DNA from: Tribonema minus
Lineage: Eukaryota; Sar; Xanthophyceae; Tribonematales; Tribonemataceae
DNA length: 64,000 nucleotides
Assembly: GCA_017506865.1 (NCBI GenBank)
Contig: JAFCMP010000013.1
Coordinates: 1,116,001-1,180,000, forward strand
Reading direction: 5' to 3'
The notes beneath the pieces were generated by a model that did no database searches, was not told the origin of the DNA, and was given only the letters and a program-made list of their open reading frames with translations. A program made the translations under genes and the position numbers. Shown piece by piece: positions 55,301 through 64,000 of this stretch. The first letter of the stretch is position 1, and each line of letters opens with the position of its first letter.

Positions 55301-58300
55301 AAGTACGTGCCCTCGTGGTGTGCCATTCAAGCTTCATTGTTTAAAGCACATGTACTTGAAGTTGACGCCAGCGCTCACCTCTCCTTGCGAACTTTGCGTA
55401 ACGCGGCGATGGCGTTGTTCCTCTCCACGACCTTCGGGTCTTCAACTATGGGGGGTGGCTCCTTCATGCCGGCCGCAATGAGGCGCAGCCGCTTGGTCGT
55501 GTCACGTTCTTCCAACTGTGAACACGGCGAGTGTTAGGGTAGAATTTAATGAAGTTAGAGGCGAGTCTGAAGCTCATTTTGTTTGGCGCTGGATTGCACC
55601 CTGGTGCCAGATGAGGCGCAGCCAACTGTGAACACAGCGAGTGTTGCAGTAGAACTAGGTCATGAAGTTGAAAAAAACGTGATGAAGCTGCCATGCATAA
55701 CGGCCCGGTGACAGATGAAGCGCAGCCGCTGGGTGGCGTAGCGCGTCTCCAGCCGCAGCGGCGGCGCGATGCAGCGGAAAGCGCAATTTGAACCTGAAGA
55801 AAGAAGTGTGAATGTGATACCTGGACTGCGATCCTCTAGCTGCGGTGCGGCGCGCAAATAGCGGCAGATGACAACGTGGCATGTTTGCAGGACAAATTCG
55901 TTCTGCAGCAGACTCAGAGCTGTGGTCGATGGCGCACTACTGCTGAAGGTGAAGTAGGTCGGGTATAAACGCAGTTGCCACCGCTTCGCATACGCCCTGG
56001 CGCCATGACACGCTGTTGCAATGGCAGTACTCTGGCGCAAGGCAACAACACAACGCTGCATGTGCACGGCCATTTGCCACATAACATAAACCCTTGATTA
56101 ACCACAAAAGTTAACCCTGACACTAACCCAACCTCTGTCTTGGCCAGCCAGCATCTGCTTGACATGCAGCGACACGGATTGTGCACAGGCAGGAATTTGC
56201 CACGTAACCCTAGCACTGAACCCCACCTTCAACTCTAGATGAAATCCAAACCCTAACCCTAACCCCTACCTCCTTCTTCGCTCTATGTTTGCTGCACAGG
56301 AATTTGCCACGTCACCCTAGCCCTTACCTTCGCACCCTATTTCTAGCCCGAAACCCAACCTAACCCTAACTCTGACCCTGACCCTAATACTAACCCTAAC
56401 CCTAACCGTACCTCCTTCTTGGCCAGTGCCTCCTTGACCCACAGTGGCTCGTCGTCCACGACGCCCGCCAGTATGAACTTGACGGCCAGCAGGATGTGCT
56501 CCATGCCCAGAGCCAGCAGGGCCCGCACCTCAAGCCTGCACACGCACGCAGCGCGCAGCGTCGTTGGCTGCTGTGAACTGACTAGGGCTACAGCGCTATG
56601 TCGTTGGCCACTATGACCTGATTGCTGTAAGGAGTGAGGGTGAGGTTACAGTAAGGCAAAGGGTTAGGGTTGCTCCATGCCCAGGGCCAGCACGGTCCGC
56701 ACCTCGAGCCTGCGCATGCATGCAGTGCGCAGTGTTGTTGCTGCTGTAGATCGGCTAGAATTATGGCGCCATGTCGTTGGCCACTATGACCTAGGCAATT
56801 GCAGCAAGGTTATTGCACCAAGGGGCAACAAATTATATTACAGTAATGGCACAAGAATTAGAGTGCTCCATGCCCAGGGCCAGCAGGGCCCGCACCTCCA
56901 GCCTGCGCACGCGACGTACGCGCAATGCCACGGCTCAGCTGCCGCGCTGTGACAGTTTCAAACGAAATGCAACGCCCGCTCGGACATCACAGACGTGAGC
57001 GTGGAAGGGCAGATGTCCGCCGACGCTCGCATGAACACCGGTATCCCCGTGTTGCGCGCAGCATGCAACGCCTACTTTAAAGGCTGATGTACAGCGCAGT
57101 AATAACAAAGAAGCGTACGACATAACGGGTCCAGCCTCCGGCTGTGTCACTAGTCAGCGAGAGAGAGAGAGAGCGTGTCAGCGTCTGCACCATATGATGC
57201 ATCTTGTCAGCATGCCGACGCAGCCTCTGGCAACCATCAGAGCAGACGCCTATGAGCACATGCGCGTACGCGTACGTCCCCCCTTTTGCCCTTTTGACAT
57301 TCGGGTACAGGTGCGCACGCGGGTGGGGGGGGGGGGGGGGGGGGGCAGTGCTCACCTGTCGAGCGCGCTGTGGAACTCTTCGGGGAGGAAGTGGTCCATG
57401 GAGCGGCCGAGGAAGACCATCAGGCAGCTGCAGCAGAAAAACCAGCAGCGCGCACGTTATGCGATGTTTTCTTGGTCATGGCAATGGACGCAGGTCGCAA
57501 GCCTTGTTGCTGATGGTGGTGGAGCGGCGCATGCCGTTCGGCGGCACGCCACGCATGGCCACTGTAGATGGTGGCTGAGGGCGAGTATGTTCTACTTCAT
57601 GTTGAACTGATACTTACTACTCTGAGTGGGCAGAGTTGAGCGTGCACGCGTGACGCAACTACACAATAGAGGATGATAATGAGCGTGGTAAGTAATTTGT
57701 ACTGCGCTGCACTTCTGTACTGCCACTGTACTGCATCCTTTCTGCCAGGCATCAAGCCCTTCAGTAGTGCACAGATCACCCGAGCTGTGTTACACCCGCA
57801 AATTGACAACCAGACAAAACGCGCTTTCAAAGCCGCCGCTGCCGAGGACACACCTCAGCAGTGCGCGCCATAACCCAAACCCTAATCATAAGGCTAGCCC
57901 TCATCCTCACCCTCACCCTAGCCGGAGGCATGCGCGGTGTCACACAAAACCCCAGGTGGTTCAGCCAAATTGAAGCACCATGCAAACTTGAGCTTGAGCT
58001 TCTGGCGACGACCGCGTCACTTACCAGTTGGTGAACGTGGCAAAGAACCCCATGGCCTCCAGGCACGTGATCCAGGTGCCGATGGAGCTGGCGACGACGG
58101 GGGTCGGACGCCGGGCCTGCGAACGCCAGCGGAGGAATGCGTAAAATTGCAGCTGATTCTCTGTGTTGGGCTGCCGGCTGGAGCTGGCCTACCGAACACG
58201 TGAGACCTGTCCATACTGAACACCCATGCCTCGAACGCTAAGAAGTTTGCACACAGATGTCTTTTTGCCTACTGTGGTTTTAGTGGCACTGTTTGACTTG

Positions 58301-61300
58301 TGGCCGATGACTGCAGCAGCGGCGACCACGGTTATTGGTGGAAGGCAGTTGCGGCTAACCATCCCTTGTCACCTGGAGCTCTACGATCTTTTGATTCGTT
58401 TTTCATTACTTCAAAAGCATGTTCTGTTGTGTGCACGTACTTGCCGCTAAAGTACTCCAGTACTAGCGCATTGACAGAAGAACTGGCCTTTGGACGCCGG
58501 GCGGAGGGGTGCGTATAAGTGTTACTTGCTTGAGTTGCACGTACTTGATACCGCTGAGGTACTACTACCACCACGCTTGACAGAAGAACTGGCCTGTTGA
58601 CGCCGTCGTAGGGTAAGCGTAAAATGACTGTTTTCTTCTTCTTTTAAAATCTTGTTTCTTCTAAACACGAAGCTGATACTGCTGGGGCGCTGCTACTTTC
58701 ACTCTCTCGACAGATTAACTGCTGCTTTACTTGTGCACGAGATACATGCGCACGCCATGGGAGCTTATAGGCTTGGACAAAGGCTTGGACTGAGGATTGA
58801 ACCAAGGAATACTTTCGCCCAAGCAGCGCGCGTTTGCCCTGCTGCCCGGGGCAGTGAGAATTGACTGGGAGCTCCGCGCGTCTTGTTATGTCTGCAAGCG
58901 TGTCAGGGTTCGTGCCAGTTGTTTTAGAACTTGGTCTGACACAAAATACATGCATGGCTACAACGAGTACTTTCCCCCATATATTTCGAGAATTAAAAAA
59001 GAATAGAAAATGGTAGCAAAAAGAAAATAGCAAAAGCCAAGGTATTTTCCATTACTGTCCAAAATGAAACAAGTGGCTGAAACGAGTTGAATCATAGTTA
59101 TTTTCCCCACTCGATTCTGTTTCGAGAATTGAAAAAATAGAAACTGGTAGCCAAACAAAAGAGAATGATTAGCACAAGAAGTTCTAGTATTAGAAAGTCT
59201 CGCGTGCCTCCAGATGGCTCAAAGTAATCACGCACATGGCGTTGAATGGCCAGTGCAGCGCCACGTCGTGTCAACATGTCACCTTACCTCGCGGCAGCGG
59301 CGTGCGCCCCTCATGCAAGCACGGCGTATCCACAGCAGGCGAGGCGCGCACATAACGATTCCGTACGGCAGCATCGCGAGGCCGGCAGCGCGCGGTGCGG
59401 AGCCGCTGATGCGCGCACATGACACCAAGCCTGATCCCAACCCTATTCCTAACCCCCAAGTATTTCTTCTGGCCGGCCACAAAAAAACAGAGACGGGTCA
59501 GAGCCGTCAGATGTTGGCAAGGGGCACGTTTATACAGCACTAAAGCATGATCTGAAGTCGTTCACTGACCTGCTTGAGGGCGTGCAGGTCGATCTTGTAC
59601 TCGGCCACGTTGTTGACGTAGGCAAACAGGGGGGCCAGGGGGAACGCCACCGCGAACATGGTGCTGAAGCCGAACTGCAAGAGGGAGCGAGTGTGGTATG
59701 GCAGGGCGTCATTCAGTACCACGCTCGCCTGATGCAGTCGTGCCTGACTTAGAGTTGATAAGATGAGGGCAACTCATATCTTCAATTGGCCTTACTTCAA
59801 GTGTGCTACCCTACAGATTATCTCGTCCAAGACCTCCATGCACATGATGACAGCACATTTGAGAGCTTCACTACACGTTTTGCATTTCTGGAGCGCTGCA
59901 GATGTATTTCTGGAGCAACTCTGAAACTACCAGAGGGCGAGTGGAGTGGCTGCATGGCGCGGTCCAGGCGCTCATCAAAAGTGTTGAGCCGTGACTTCAT
60001 CCCTGGACTTCATTCCGAGGCGTGTACCACCGCCACAGGTACTCATCGGAGATGACAAACCGGTCAGCGACGAGCTGCACCTCATACCTACTTGCCTGCA
60101 GAACCGCACATCACAAAATGTTTTTTGCACATGTGCGCACGCACCTGAATGGCGAGCTCCAGGTAGATAACCAACTGGTCAGCCATCAGTTGATGTGGGC
60201 TCACATTATTGTCCATGTAGAAGAAGGGCTAGAGAACAGCAGTCCTGACACTCACCCTGACCCTAAACTCTGACCGTCGCCCTACTACCAGATCATCCGA
60301 CGCACCTGAATGGCGAGCTCGAGGTACTCGTCCGAAATCACAAACTGGTCCGCGACGAGCTGTCCCTCGAAGTCTGCCAGCGACAGAACCTCGTCGTTCA
60401 GCACGATGGGGCCCAGCTGCCCCGGCGCAGCGGCGGCAGAGGTGGCGACGGCGGTGCTGCTGCCGCTGGCGCCGCGCGCTGCGGCGGACACGGGGGCGCG
60501 TGCAGTGTTGGGGGGCAGGGGGGGGGGGGCTTTAGGCATTGATGCTGCTGCAGGGTCGGCCGCATGCGAGTGCAAACAACAGCGTGTGTGTGAGGGGGGG
60601 GGGCGGAGGTACCTGTGGTCATTCGGGAAGGGGGGGGTGAGGGGGGCAACTTTGGTCATTCATGATGCACGTGTGCGTAGATGCTGCCGGCACTGTTGAC
60701 ACTGGAGCGCGGCAGTGCGTTGGGAACTTGGGGTGGAGCCGTCGCAGCTGAGGGCTAGGGTTCAGACTAGGGTTCCGGTCCAGTATGAAGTGATGGGGCT
60801 GCCGCAGCGCGTCAACAATCGCAGATGCGCAGATGGAGCTTGCAGCGCTGTGCAGGTGCGAACGCATGGCGATGATCACCGGGTGCTTGACCAAGGCGCG
60901 GGAGTGACCCTAAACCCATCTTTTGAAAGGTAGCGCTGGCGCTGATTTGAGAGGCGCACTGAGGGTAAGAGTTAGAGTACATGCGTGCATAGAGCATTGC
61001 TAGATGCCGCCCTCAGCATCATACCTCCGACACCATTTATAGGCAACCAGCACTTCACAACTTAATATTTCAATTACTGAAGTATAAACATCTTCCCTCA
61101 TTTCCTTAGTTACATACCATCATCTGTGTCCAGAGGCGGCGCAATGGCCTGCTGAGCATCGCTGGGCGCTGCCGCCTCCATCATACCCCTGAAACTACTT
61201 GTAGATGACCAGCACTTCACAACCGAACACGTCAATTGCAGTACTACGAAGTAAAAACATTTTCCCTTGTCTCCGTACATAGCCACTTGAAGTACATACC

Positions 61301-63820
61301 ATCGTCGGTGTCCAGAGGCGGCGCGATGGGCCGCTGAGCATCGCTGGATGCTGCTTGAACACTGACTCTTCATTTCACCAAAAGACAACTCATCAACTTT
61401 TTTGCTCATGTTGAATTATTGAGCCTGCTCTTGATAGCTACATACCGTTGTCTGAAGGCGGCTTGATGGCATGCTGAGCATCATCGCTGTGTGTGCCGCG
61501 CTCACCAAACCCCCTGACAGTATGTACTTACTACCAGTGCTGCGCAACTCTACACTTGTGTGAAACGTTTTCCTAGTCTCCATTCATAGCTACATACCAT
61601 CATCCGTGTCCGGAGGTGGCGCGATGGCCCGCTGAGCATCGCTGGGCGCTGCCGCCGCAGCCTGCGCGGCCTTGAGCTCCTTCTGCGCGCGGTACTCTGC
61701 GTACTTCTGCCGCAGCAGCGGCAGCCCCACCTCGAACGCGTTGCCCGACAGCTGCGGGGGCAAGTTCGCACACACAGCACACGTCAATCGTCAGCGCCAC
61801 GTTGACCGACAACTGCAAGGGCCAATTTGCGAAGCGCACGTCAATTATGTGCGCGATATGGATCTGCGAACAGCAAGAGGTGTGCACACGGCGGAGAGCA
61901 AGAGGTGTGCTCACGGCGGTGTGGCGAAGGCGCGCTTCTGCGGCGCGTAGTGAGGACAGGCAGGCGTGCGCACGTCAAACCCTAACCCTTACATTAACCC
62001 CAAAACGCTAACACGAGAAGTCCCCACAGCCCGCGCATTGTGATTGTGATGCGAGTCATTGAACAGCACAGAGACGCTGCGGTGCCACCAAGGGAAGGGA
62101 AGAGGCTGTGGAAATGCCGCTTGACTCGGCAAACAGAAGACAGGTGTGCACCCAGCCAAATGTTGGATGCATTGCGCGGCAGCCGTCGGGAAGCAGTTTG
62201 CAGCCGATACACGATGGTGCGATGCAATGGCCATGCTCAACAGCGCGTACGGCAAGGGTGCAAGACCTGAAGTCACGGCGCGCTTGCCTGCGTGGTGACG
62301 CACGGCGAGAACAGCACGCCGCTGAAAGCCGCGGCACGTCGCGCTTTCTATGCTAGCCTGCCAGCTAGTACGCTGCTGCAGCTACGTGCCCGCACTTGCT
62401 GGCCGATGCCAGTAGCAGATAATGGAAACAAACAACGCTCACCTGATCGTAGCTTGATTCAAGCAAACTTCGATGTTTTGTAATTGATTGACAAAATTGT
62501 GATGACGCACGTGCTGCTTCCCCCCCCTCGACTCTCCGCAAAACGTACACATTCCCAAGGCCTGCTGTCCGTACGGCGCGATAGCGAAATAAACAAAGTC
62601 GCGGCGCGCTTGCCTTGTGTCTGCTCGGGTCCCTTGGTCGTCCATCTCTGCACTGTGGTGAGCTATATACTCTTGTACGGCAAGCGTGCAAAAGCTATTA
62701 ATGTTTCTAAGTCACGACTGGCTTGCCTGCTTGGTGACGCACAGCAAGAACAGCATGCTGCTGAGGCACCGCAGGTTGCACGCAGCGGCACTTTGCACGG
62801 GCAGTGAGCATCATCGGCTAATCCTAGGGTTACTTCACACATGGGGTCGGGGTTGGCTCACCTAAGAGTAGGGTTAGCATGCCCTAATTACAGACATATA
62901 TGGGGATTGAGCACTGACCTGCTTGGTGACGCACAGCGAGAACAGCATGCCGCTGAGGCGCGGCATGTCGCGCAGGAAGAAGCCGATGTAGAAGAGCGCG
63001 CAAAAAAAGTTGACAAACTGGAACGCGAACAGCTGCGCGGCGCGCGGAACAGGGAACAGAACGTGAAGTTTTTGCGGAGAGAGTCAGGGAAGCAGCAGCG
63101 TAGTGCCACCACTTGTTGTCTGGCACAGGCCAACACTTGAGCGCGGCACATGCAACACGGGTAATTGGCTGTGATCGTAAACTTGTGCTTGGTAGGATAC
63201 TGAAGTAGCTACTGGAAGCTTGCGGCCCTCGCGGGCTCTGCGCTTTGCAAGCGCTCGCGAGTTCACAAGACCGCATTGACGCGCTCGAGGCTTTGTCAAC
63301 TGTGTCTGCCTCAGGTCGCAAACAGATCGCATACCTCCACACTCATCTTCAACTTCAGTGCAGGCTGGAGGCCCTGTGCCAACAGCGTCAACTGTCACCG
63401 CCTCAGATTGGAAACAGATTGCGTACTTCAATGTTCAACTTCAACTCAAATGCGATGCTGAGCACACTCGCCTTGAGCGTGAGCGCCTTCTGCTTCTGGC
63501 GCTCGGTGATGTGCCCCTCGTAGTCGTTGAGCGTCAACTATGACCGCCTCAGATTGGAAACGGATTGCATAACTTCAACATCAATTTCAAATGCAATACA
63601 GATCAGGAAACAGGTTGCACAACTTCAAAGTTAACTTCAACTTCAAGCAGGACAAGCACTCGCCTTGAGCGTGAGCGCGTTCTGCTTCTGGCGCTCGGTG
63701 ATGTGCCCCTCGTAATCGTTGAGCCGGTTCGCCAGCTTGCCGTACGCCTGCGAGCACGCGATCGGCACGAGCGAATACGCGCCCACCGGCAGGAACCGCA
63801 GGATGCTGCCGGCGCCGTAC
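39873..63820 (-). CDS. Anoctamin-SMP-C2 fusion protein (TMEM16 plus extended synaptotagmin), partial at its 5' end
   Basis: Twenty-four exons (minus strand): 63820-63664, 63032-62919, 61751-61598, 60478-60306, 59674-59570, 58116-58025, 57427-57356, 56535-56412, 55515-55379, 54193-54010, 53163-52993, 52261-52151, 51493-51365, 50505-50440, 49925-49728, 48469-48383, 47549-47472, 46581-46408, 45349-45165, 43550-43487, 42692-42504, 41599-41549, 41093-41019, 39983-39873. Every junction is in phase, with no stop across about 1,000 residues. Exons 1-9 encode the C-terminal half of a TMEM16 scramblase/channel, exon 10 a membrane hairpin, exons 11-15 an SMP lipid-transfer domain, exons 15-18 a Ca2+-type C2, exons 19-21 an acidic linker, and exons 21-24 a second C2. 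Exon 1 uses a GC donor. Expected site: ER membrane at plasma-membrane contacts, as for yeast Ist2 and tricalbins. The N-terminal TMEM16 half lies beyond the window. The last codons read AAG TGA or could be a donor AA|GTGAGT. Confidence 0.9.
41605..41680 (+). repeat. CAG trinucleotide tract in a fusion-gene intron
   Basis: Interrupted CAG/GCA tract. On the transcript it is a CUG-rich tract just upstream of the acceptor of the 17-codon microexon. Confidence 0.9.
42316..42424 (-). repeat. Duplicate of the C2 exon 42692-42504
   Basis: A ~105-base copy of the 3' part of the exon with its donor (ACGCAG|GTGAGG), preceded by a possible acceptor (gatgtgacag). It stays open and encodes MGMVTVQNISVSKVKAAKMY and then the same CIVQQGN end. 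Changes are few and partly conservative, so it could serve as an alternative exon or be a recent border copy. Confidence 0.8.
43130..43162 (+). repeat. Interstitial telomere-like repeat
   Basis: Three TTAGGG-type units meeting CCTAACCCTA in opposite orientation, inside the intron between exons 43550-43487 and 42692-42504. Confidence 0.85.
44458..45060 (-). repeat. Donor-side ladder below exon 45349-45165
   Basis: Five degenerate copies of the exon end (plus-strand signature gtacgcacttgcgctgctcc and variants) at about 45010, 44840, 44705, 44570 and 44458. Each has a copy of the AA|GTGCGT-type donor or a decayed version. Spacing is 110-170 bases. Confidence 0.8.
45430..46010 (-). repeat. Acceptor-side ladder above exon 45349-45165
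   Basis: Six copies of the exon start and acceptor (plus-strand signature gtgcccggcgccgcctgagc followed by a gccacgagcagcg block) at about 45440, 45533, 45644, 45762, 45850 and 45960. Spacing is 85-120 bases. Together with the donor-side ladder this exon is flanked by border copies on both sides. Confidence 0.85.
46665..46805 (-). repeat. Acceptor-side copies above exon 46581-46408
   Basis: Two copies (46665-46700 and 46765-46805) of the cctgcgcggcgggggcacc acceptor region, the second with the neighbouring acacgtcgaacc exon bases. A donor-side copy of the same exon end lies at 46285-46325. Confidence 0.7.
47290..47455 (-). repeat. Donor-side copies below exon 47549-47472
   Basis: Three degenerate copies of the KFDILVHDKASQ codons at about 47436-47455, 47380-47425 and 47290-47330, some with the donor. 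Confidence 0.75.
49430..49645 (-). repeat. Donor-side copies below exon 49925-49728
   Basis: Two clear copies (49436-49500 and 49580-49645) of the exon end, with cacttcaagttgaagtacgc, a GCG-rich stretch and gaggtccttgggctcg. A weaker one may start near 49200. The palindrome-like cttcaagttgaag is coding here (VLQLEV). Confidence 0.85.
50070..50300 (-). repeat. Acceptor-side copies above exon 49925-49728
   Basis: Two copies (50070-50125 and 50230-50300) of the exon start and acceptor (plus-strand signature gacatcaggtccacggctcc then gacctgcgccgt), separated by ~160 bases. Confidence 0.85.
50996..51330 (-). repeat. Donor-side ladder with telomere-like motifs below exon 51493-51365
   Basis: About five copies of the exon end (plus-strand signature gcagcgctcaccagtggcacc) at about 51297, 51249, 51190, 51105 and 50996. 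Copies are interleaved with gctagggttagggttagg tracts, i.e. TTAGGG-type arrays of one to three units. Confidence 0.8.
52265..52640 (+). repeat. CAG/TCA trinucleotide tract in a fusion-gene intron
   Basis: A pure CAG run at about 52314-52365, preceded by a short TCA run, followed by ~270 bases of interrupted CAG repeats. On the transcript it is a CUG-rich tract ending beside the acceptor of exon 52261-52151. Confidence 0.9.
53290..53355 (-). repeat. Acceptor-side copy above SMP exon 53163-52993
   Basis: Copy of the exon start (plus-strand gcgcgatgagtgccttgatctgagcgatgggg) including the acceptor. A donor-side copy of the same exon end lies at 52740-52790. Confidence 0.85.
53582..53945 (-). repeat. 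Donor-side ladder below the membrane-hairpin exon
   Basis: Copies of the exon end (plus-strand signature cactcacggatgaatcgtga then tctcgccggtggtc) at about 53910, 53808, 53694, 53632 and 53582, progressively more diverged. The true border is at 54010. Confidence 0.8.
54281..55032 (-). repeat. Acceptor-side ladder above the membrane-hairpin exon
   Basis: Six copies of the first ~35 bases of the exon at 54193-54010 plus its acceptor (plus-strand signature accacatggggttgaagctcc then tggctcgctgtgg) at about 54281, 54403, 54575, 54718, 54864 and 54985. G-rich runs on the plus strand (C-rich on the transcript) separate the copies. Spacing is 115-170 bases. Confidence 0.9.
55225..55290 (-). repeat. 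Donor-side copy below exon 55515-55379
   Basis: Copy of the exon end with ERNNAIAALRKFRSE codons and the donor AG|GTGAGC. Acceptor-side copies of the same exon lie at about 55595-55640 and 55700-55760. Confidence 0.8.
56240..56411 (-). repeat. Telomere-like repeats directly after a donor site
   Basis: The intron that follows exon 56535-56412 begins GTACGGTTAGGGTTAGGG and continues with degenerate TTAGGG units; further units lie near 56250-56265. Confidence 0.85.
56680..56910 (-). repeat. Two acceptor-side copies above exon 56535-56412
   Basis: Copies at 56680-56720 and 56865-56910 of the exon start (LEVRALLALGME codons) with their cgcag acceptors; spacing ~185 bases. Confidence 0.88.
60030..60190 (-). 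repeat. Two donor-side copies below exon 60478-60306
   Basis: Copies at 60140-60190 (ends ELAIQ codons plus GTGCGT donor) and 60030-60095 (QLVADRFVISDEYL codons, donor lost). Confidence 0.85.
61111..61489 (-). repeat. Donor-side ladder below exon 61751-61598
   Basis: Three copies of the exon end (plus-strand signature cataccatcatccgtgtcc, gaggtggcgcgatgg, gctgagcatcgctgg) at 61441-61489, 61293-61348 and 61111-61179. The donor GTATGT is retained in two and altered to GGTATG in the third. Spacing is 150-190 bases. Confidence 0.88.
62280..62775 (-). repeat. Donor-side copies below exon 63032-62919
   Basis: Two copies (62716-62775 and 62280-62345) of the exon end (CVTKQ codons). In both, the donor has become GC (CAG|GCAAGC) while the true exon uses GTCAGT. 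Confidence 0.82.
63470..63540 (-). repeat. Donor-side copy below exon 63820-63664, with GC donor
   Basis: Near-identical copy of the last ~55 bases of the exon (YEGHITERQKQ ... ALTLK) followed by the same GC donor (AAG|GCGAGT). The frame is kept. Confidence 0.88.
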
Positions 63821-64000
63821 CTGCGCACGCGCACGCGAGAGGCGGGCAAACAGCAGAGAAGATTGGCAGGAATGCCGTTGTGTGAGCGCCTGCGGAGAAG
63901 TTTGAGTTGCGGTTGATACTCGATCAAGGCACTCAATTCTATGGGGTGCTGCTGCTCTGTGGTGTTGAAGTACGCTGCCGCCGGCAGGGAACAACCCAGC

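Larger units (their letters stand above)
54010..55515 (-). other. Junction exons linking anoctamin to the SMP module
   Basis: The exon at 55515-55379 encodes a charged linker (LEERDTTKRLRLIAAGMKEP ... RNNAIAALRKVRKE). It joins with phase 2 to the exon at 54193-54010. The split codon AG|C makes Ser, giving EPWSFNPMWYAALIALPYMV and then a second hydrophobic stretch MWAVPLAAMIVGYM, like the membrane hairpin that precedes the SMP domain in extended synaptotagmins and tricalbins. No stop codon, 3' UTR-like gap or independent start separates the two halves. That is the main evidence for a true fusion rather than two neighbouring genes. Confidence 0.85.
56412..63820 (-). other. Anoctamin (TMEM16) domain exons of the fusion gene
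   Basis: Recognised from family landmarks in order: NRLNDYEGHITERQKQNAL joined to LFAFQFVNFFCALFYIGFF; LSGNAFEVGLPLLRQKY; DEYLELAIQ joined to FGFSTMFAVAFPLAPLFAYV; NNVAEYKID; RRPTPVVASSIGTW; FFATFTN; and the last helix ALGMEHILLAVKFI. Mapping to mouse TMEM16A, the acidic Ca2+-site residues E654, E702, E705, E734 and D738 are all kept (FEVG, EYLEL, EYKID), while the N650 position is Gly. This suggests a Ca2+-gated scramblase or channel. A Gln/Ala-rich cytoplasmic insert (KELKAAQAAAAAPSDAQ plus an Ala/Ser stretch) interrupts the region between helices 6 and 7. Confidence 0.92.

Noticed and set aside
54010-56535. Two adjacent genes (anoctamin and extended synaptotagmin) instead of a fusion
   Set aside because: All exon phases join, no stop codon intervenes after the last TMEM16 helix, and no independent start or signal is seen before the SMP hairpin. 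Kept as the main alternative to test by RNA.

Overview
The window looks like nuclear DNA from a secondary-plastid alga, most likely a photosynthetic stramenopile (haptophyte not excluded). Genes are split by many spliceosomal introns (GT-AG, some GC-AG). A triosephosphate isomerase carries a two-part plastid presequence with a DAF-type cleavage motif. Ankyrin-like and FNIP-like repeat genes typical of such protists are present, and TTAGGG-type telomere-like repeats sit in introns. I see no rRNA, tRNA, CRISPR array or bacterial operon structure.

Layout. 1-10.4 kb: two direct copies of a ~5.2 kb segment, each with one FNIP/LRR-repeat gene on the plus strand, both frameshifted. 11.1-17.0 kb: a five-exon plastid-type triosephosphate isomerase (+). 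17.8-18.5 kb: a possible two-exon small membrane protein (+). 19.6-24.6 kb: an inverted repeat pair, overlapping a four-exon gene (-) for a secreted cysteine-rich protein (21.1-25.0 kb). 26.5-33.3 kb: two more copies of the FNIP/LRR segment in the opposite orientation; the one at 31.4-33.3 kb is intact. 33.6-34.9 kb: a broken ankyrin-like repeat gene (+), head to head with the intact LRR gene. 35-39.8 kb: mostly gene-poor, with two orphan plus-strand exons, one resembling the C-terminal end of a light-harvesting protein.

39.9 kb to the right edge: one very large minus-strand gene. I reconstructed 24 exons whose phases join without conflict. In protein order they encode the C-terminal half of an anoctamin/TMEM16 channel-scramblase, then a membrane hairpin, an SMP lipid-transfer domain, a Ca2+-type C2 domain, an acidic linker and a second, Ca2+-less C2 domain: an anoctamin fused to an extended-synaptotagmin/tricalbin. 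In yeast the separate counterparts (Ist2 and the tricalbins) both tether ER to plasma membrane, so a single chain joining a Ca2+-regulated scramblase to a bilayer lipid shuttle is functionally coherent. This is the most exciting item in the window. The 5' end of the gene lies beyond base 64000.

A second striking feature is structural. Nearly every intron of the fusion gene, and two introns of the isomerase gene, contain ladders of degenerate copies of the neighbouring exon border together with its splice site: donor-side copies downstream of exons and acceptor-side copies upstream. Up to about six copies occur per ladder, and GC donors and telomere-like motifs recur within them. This suggests introns here grow by repeated tandem duplication across exon-intron junctions.
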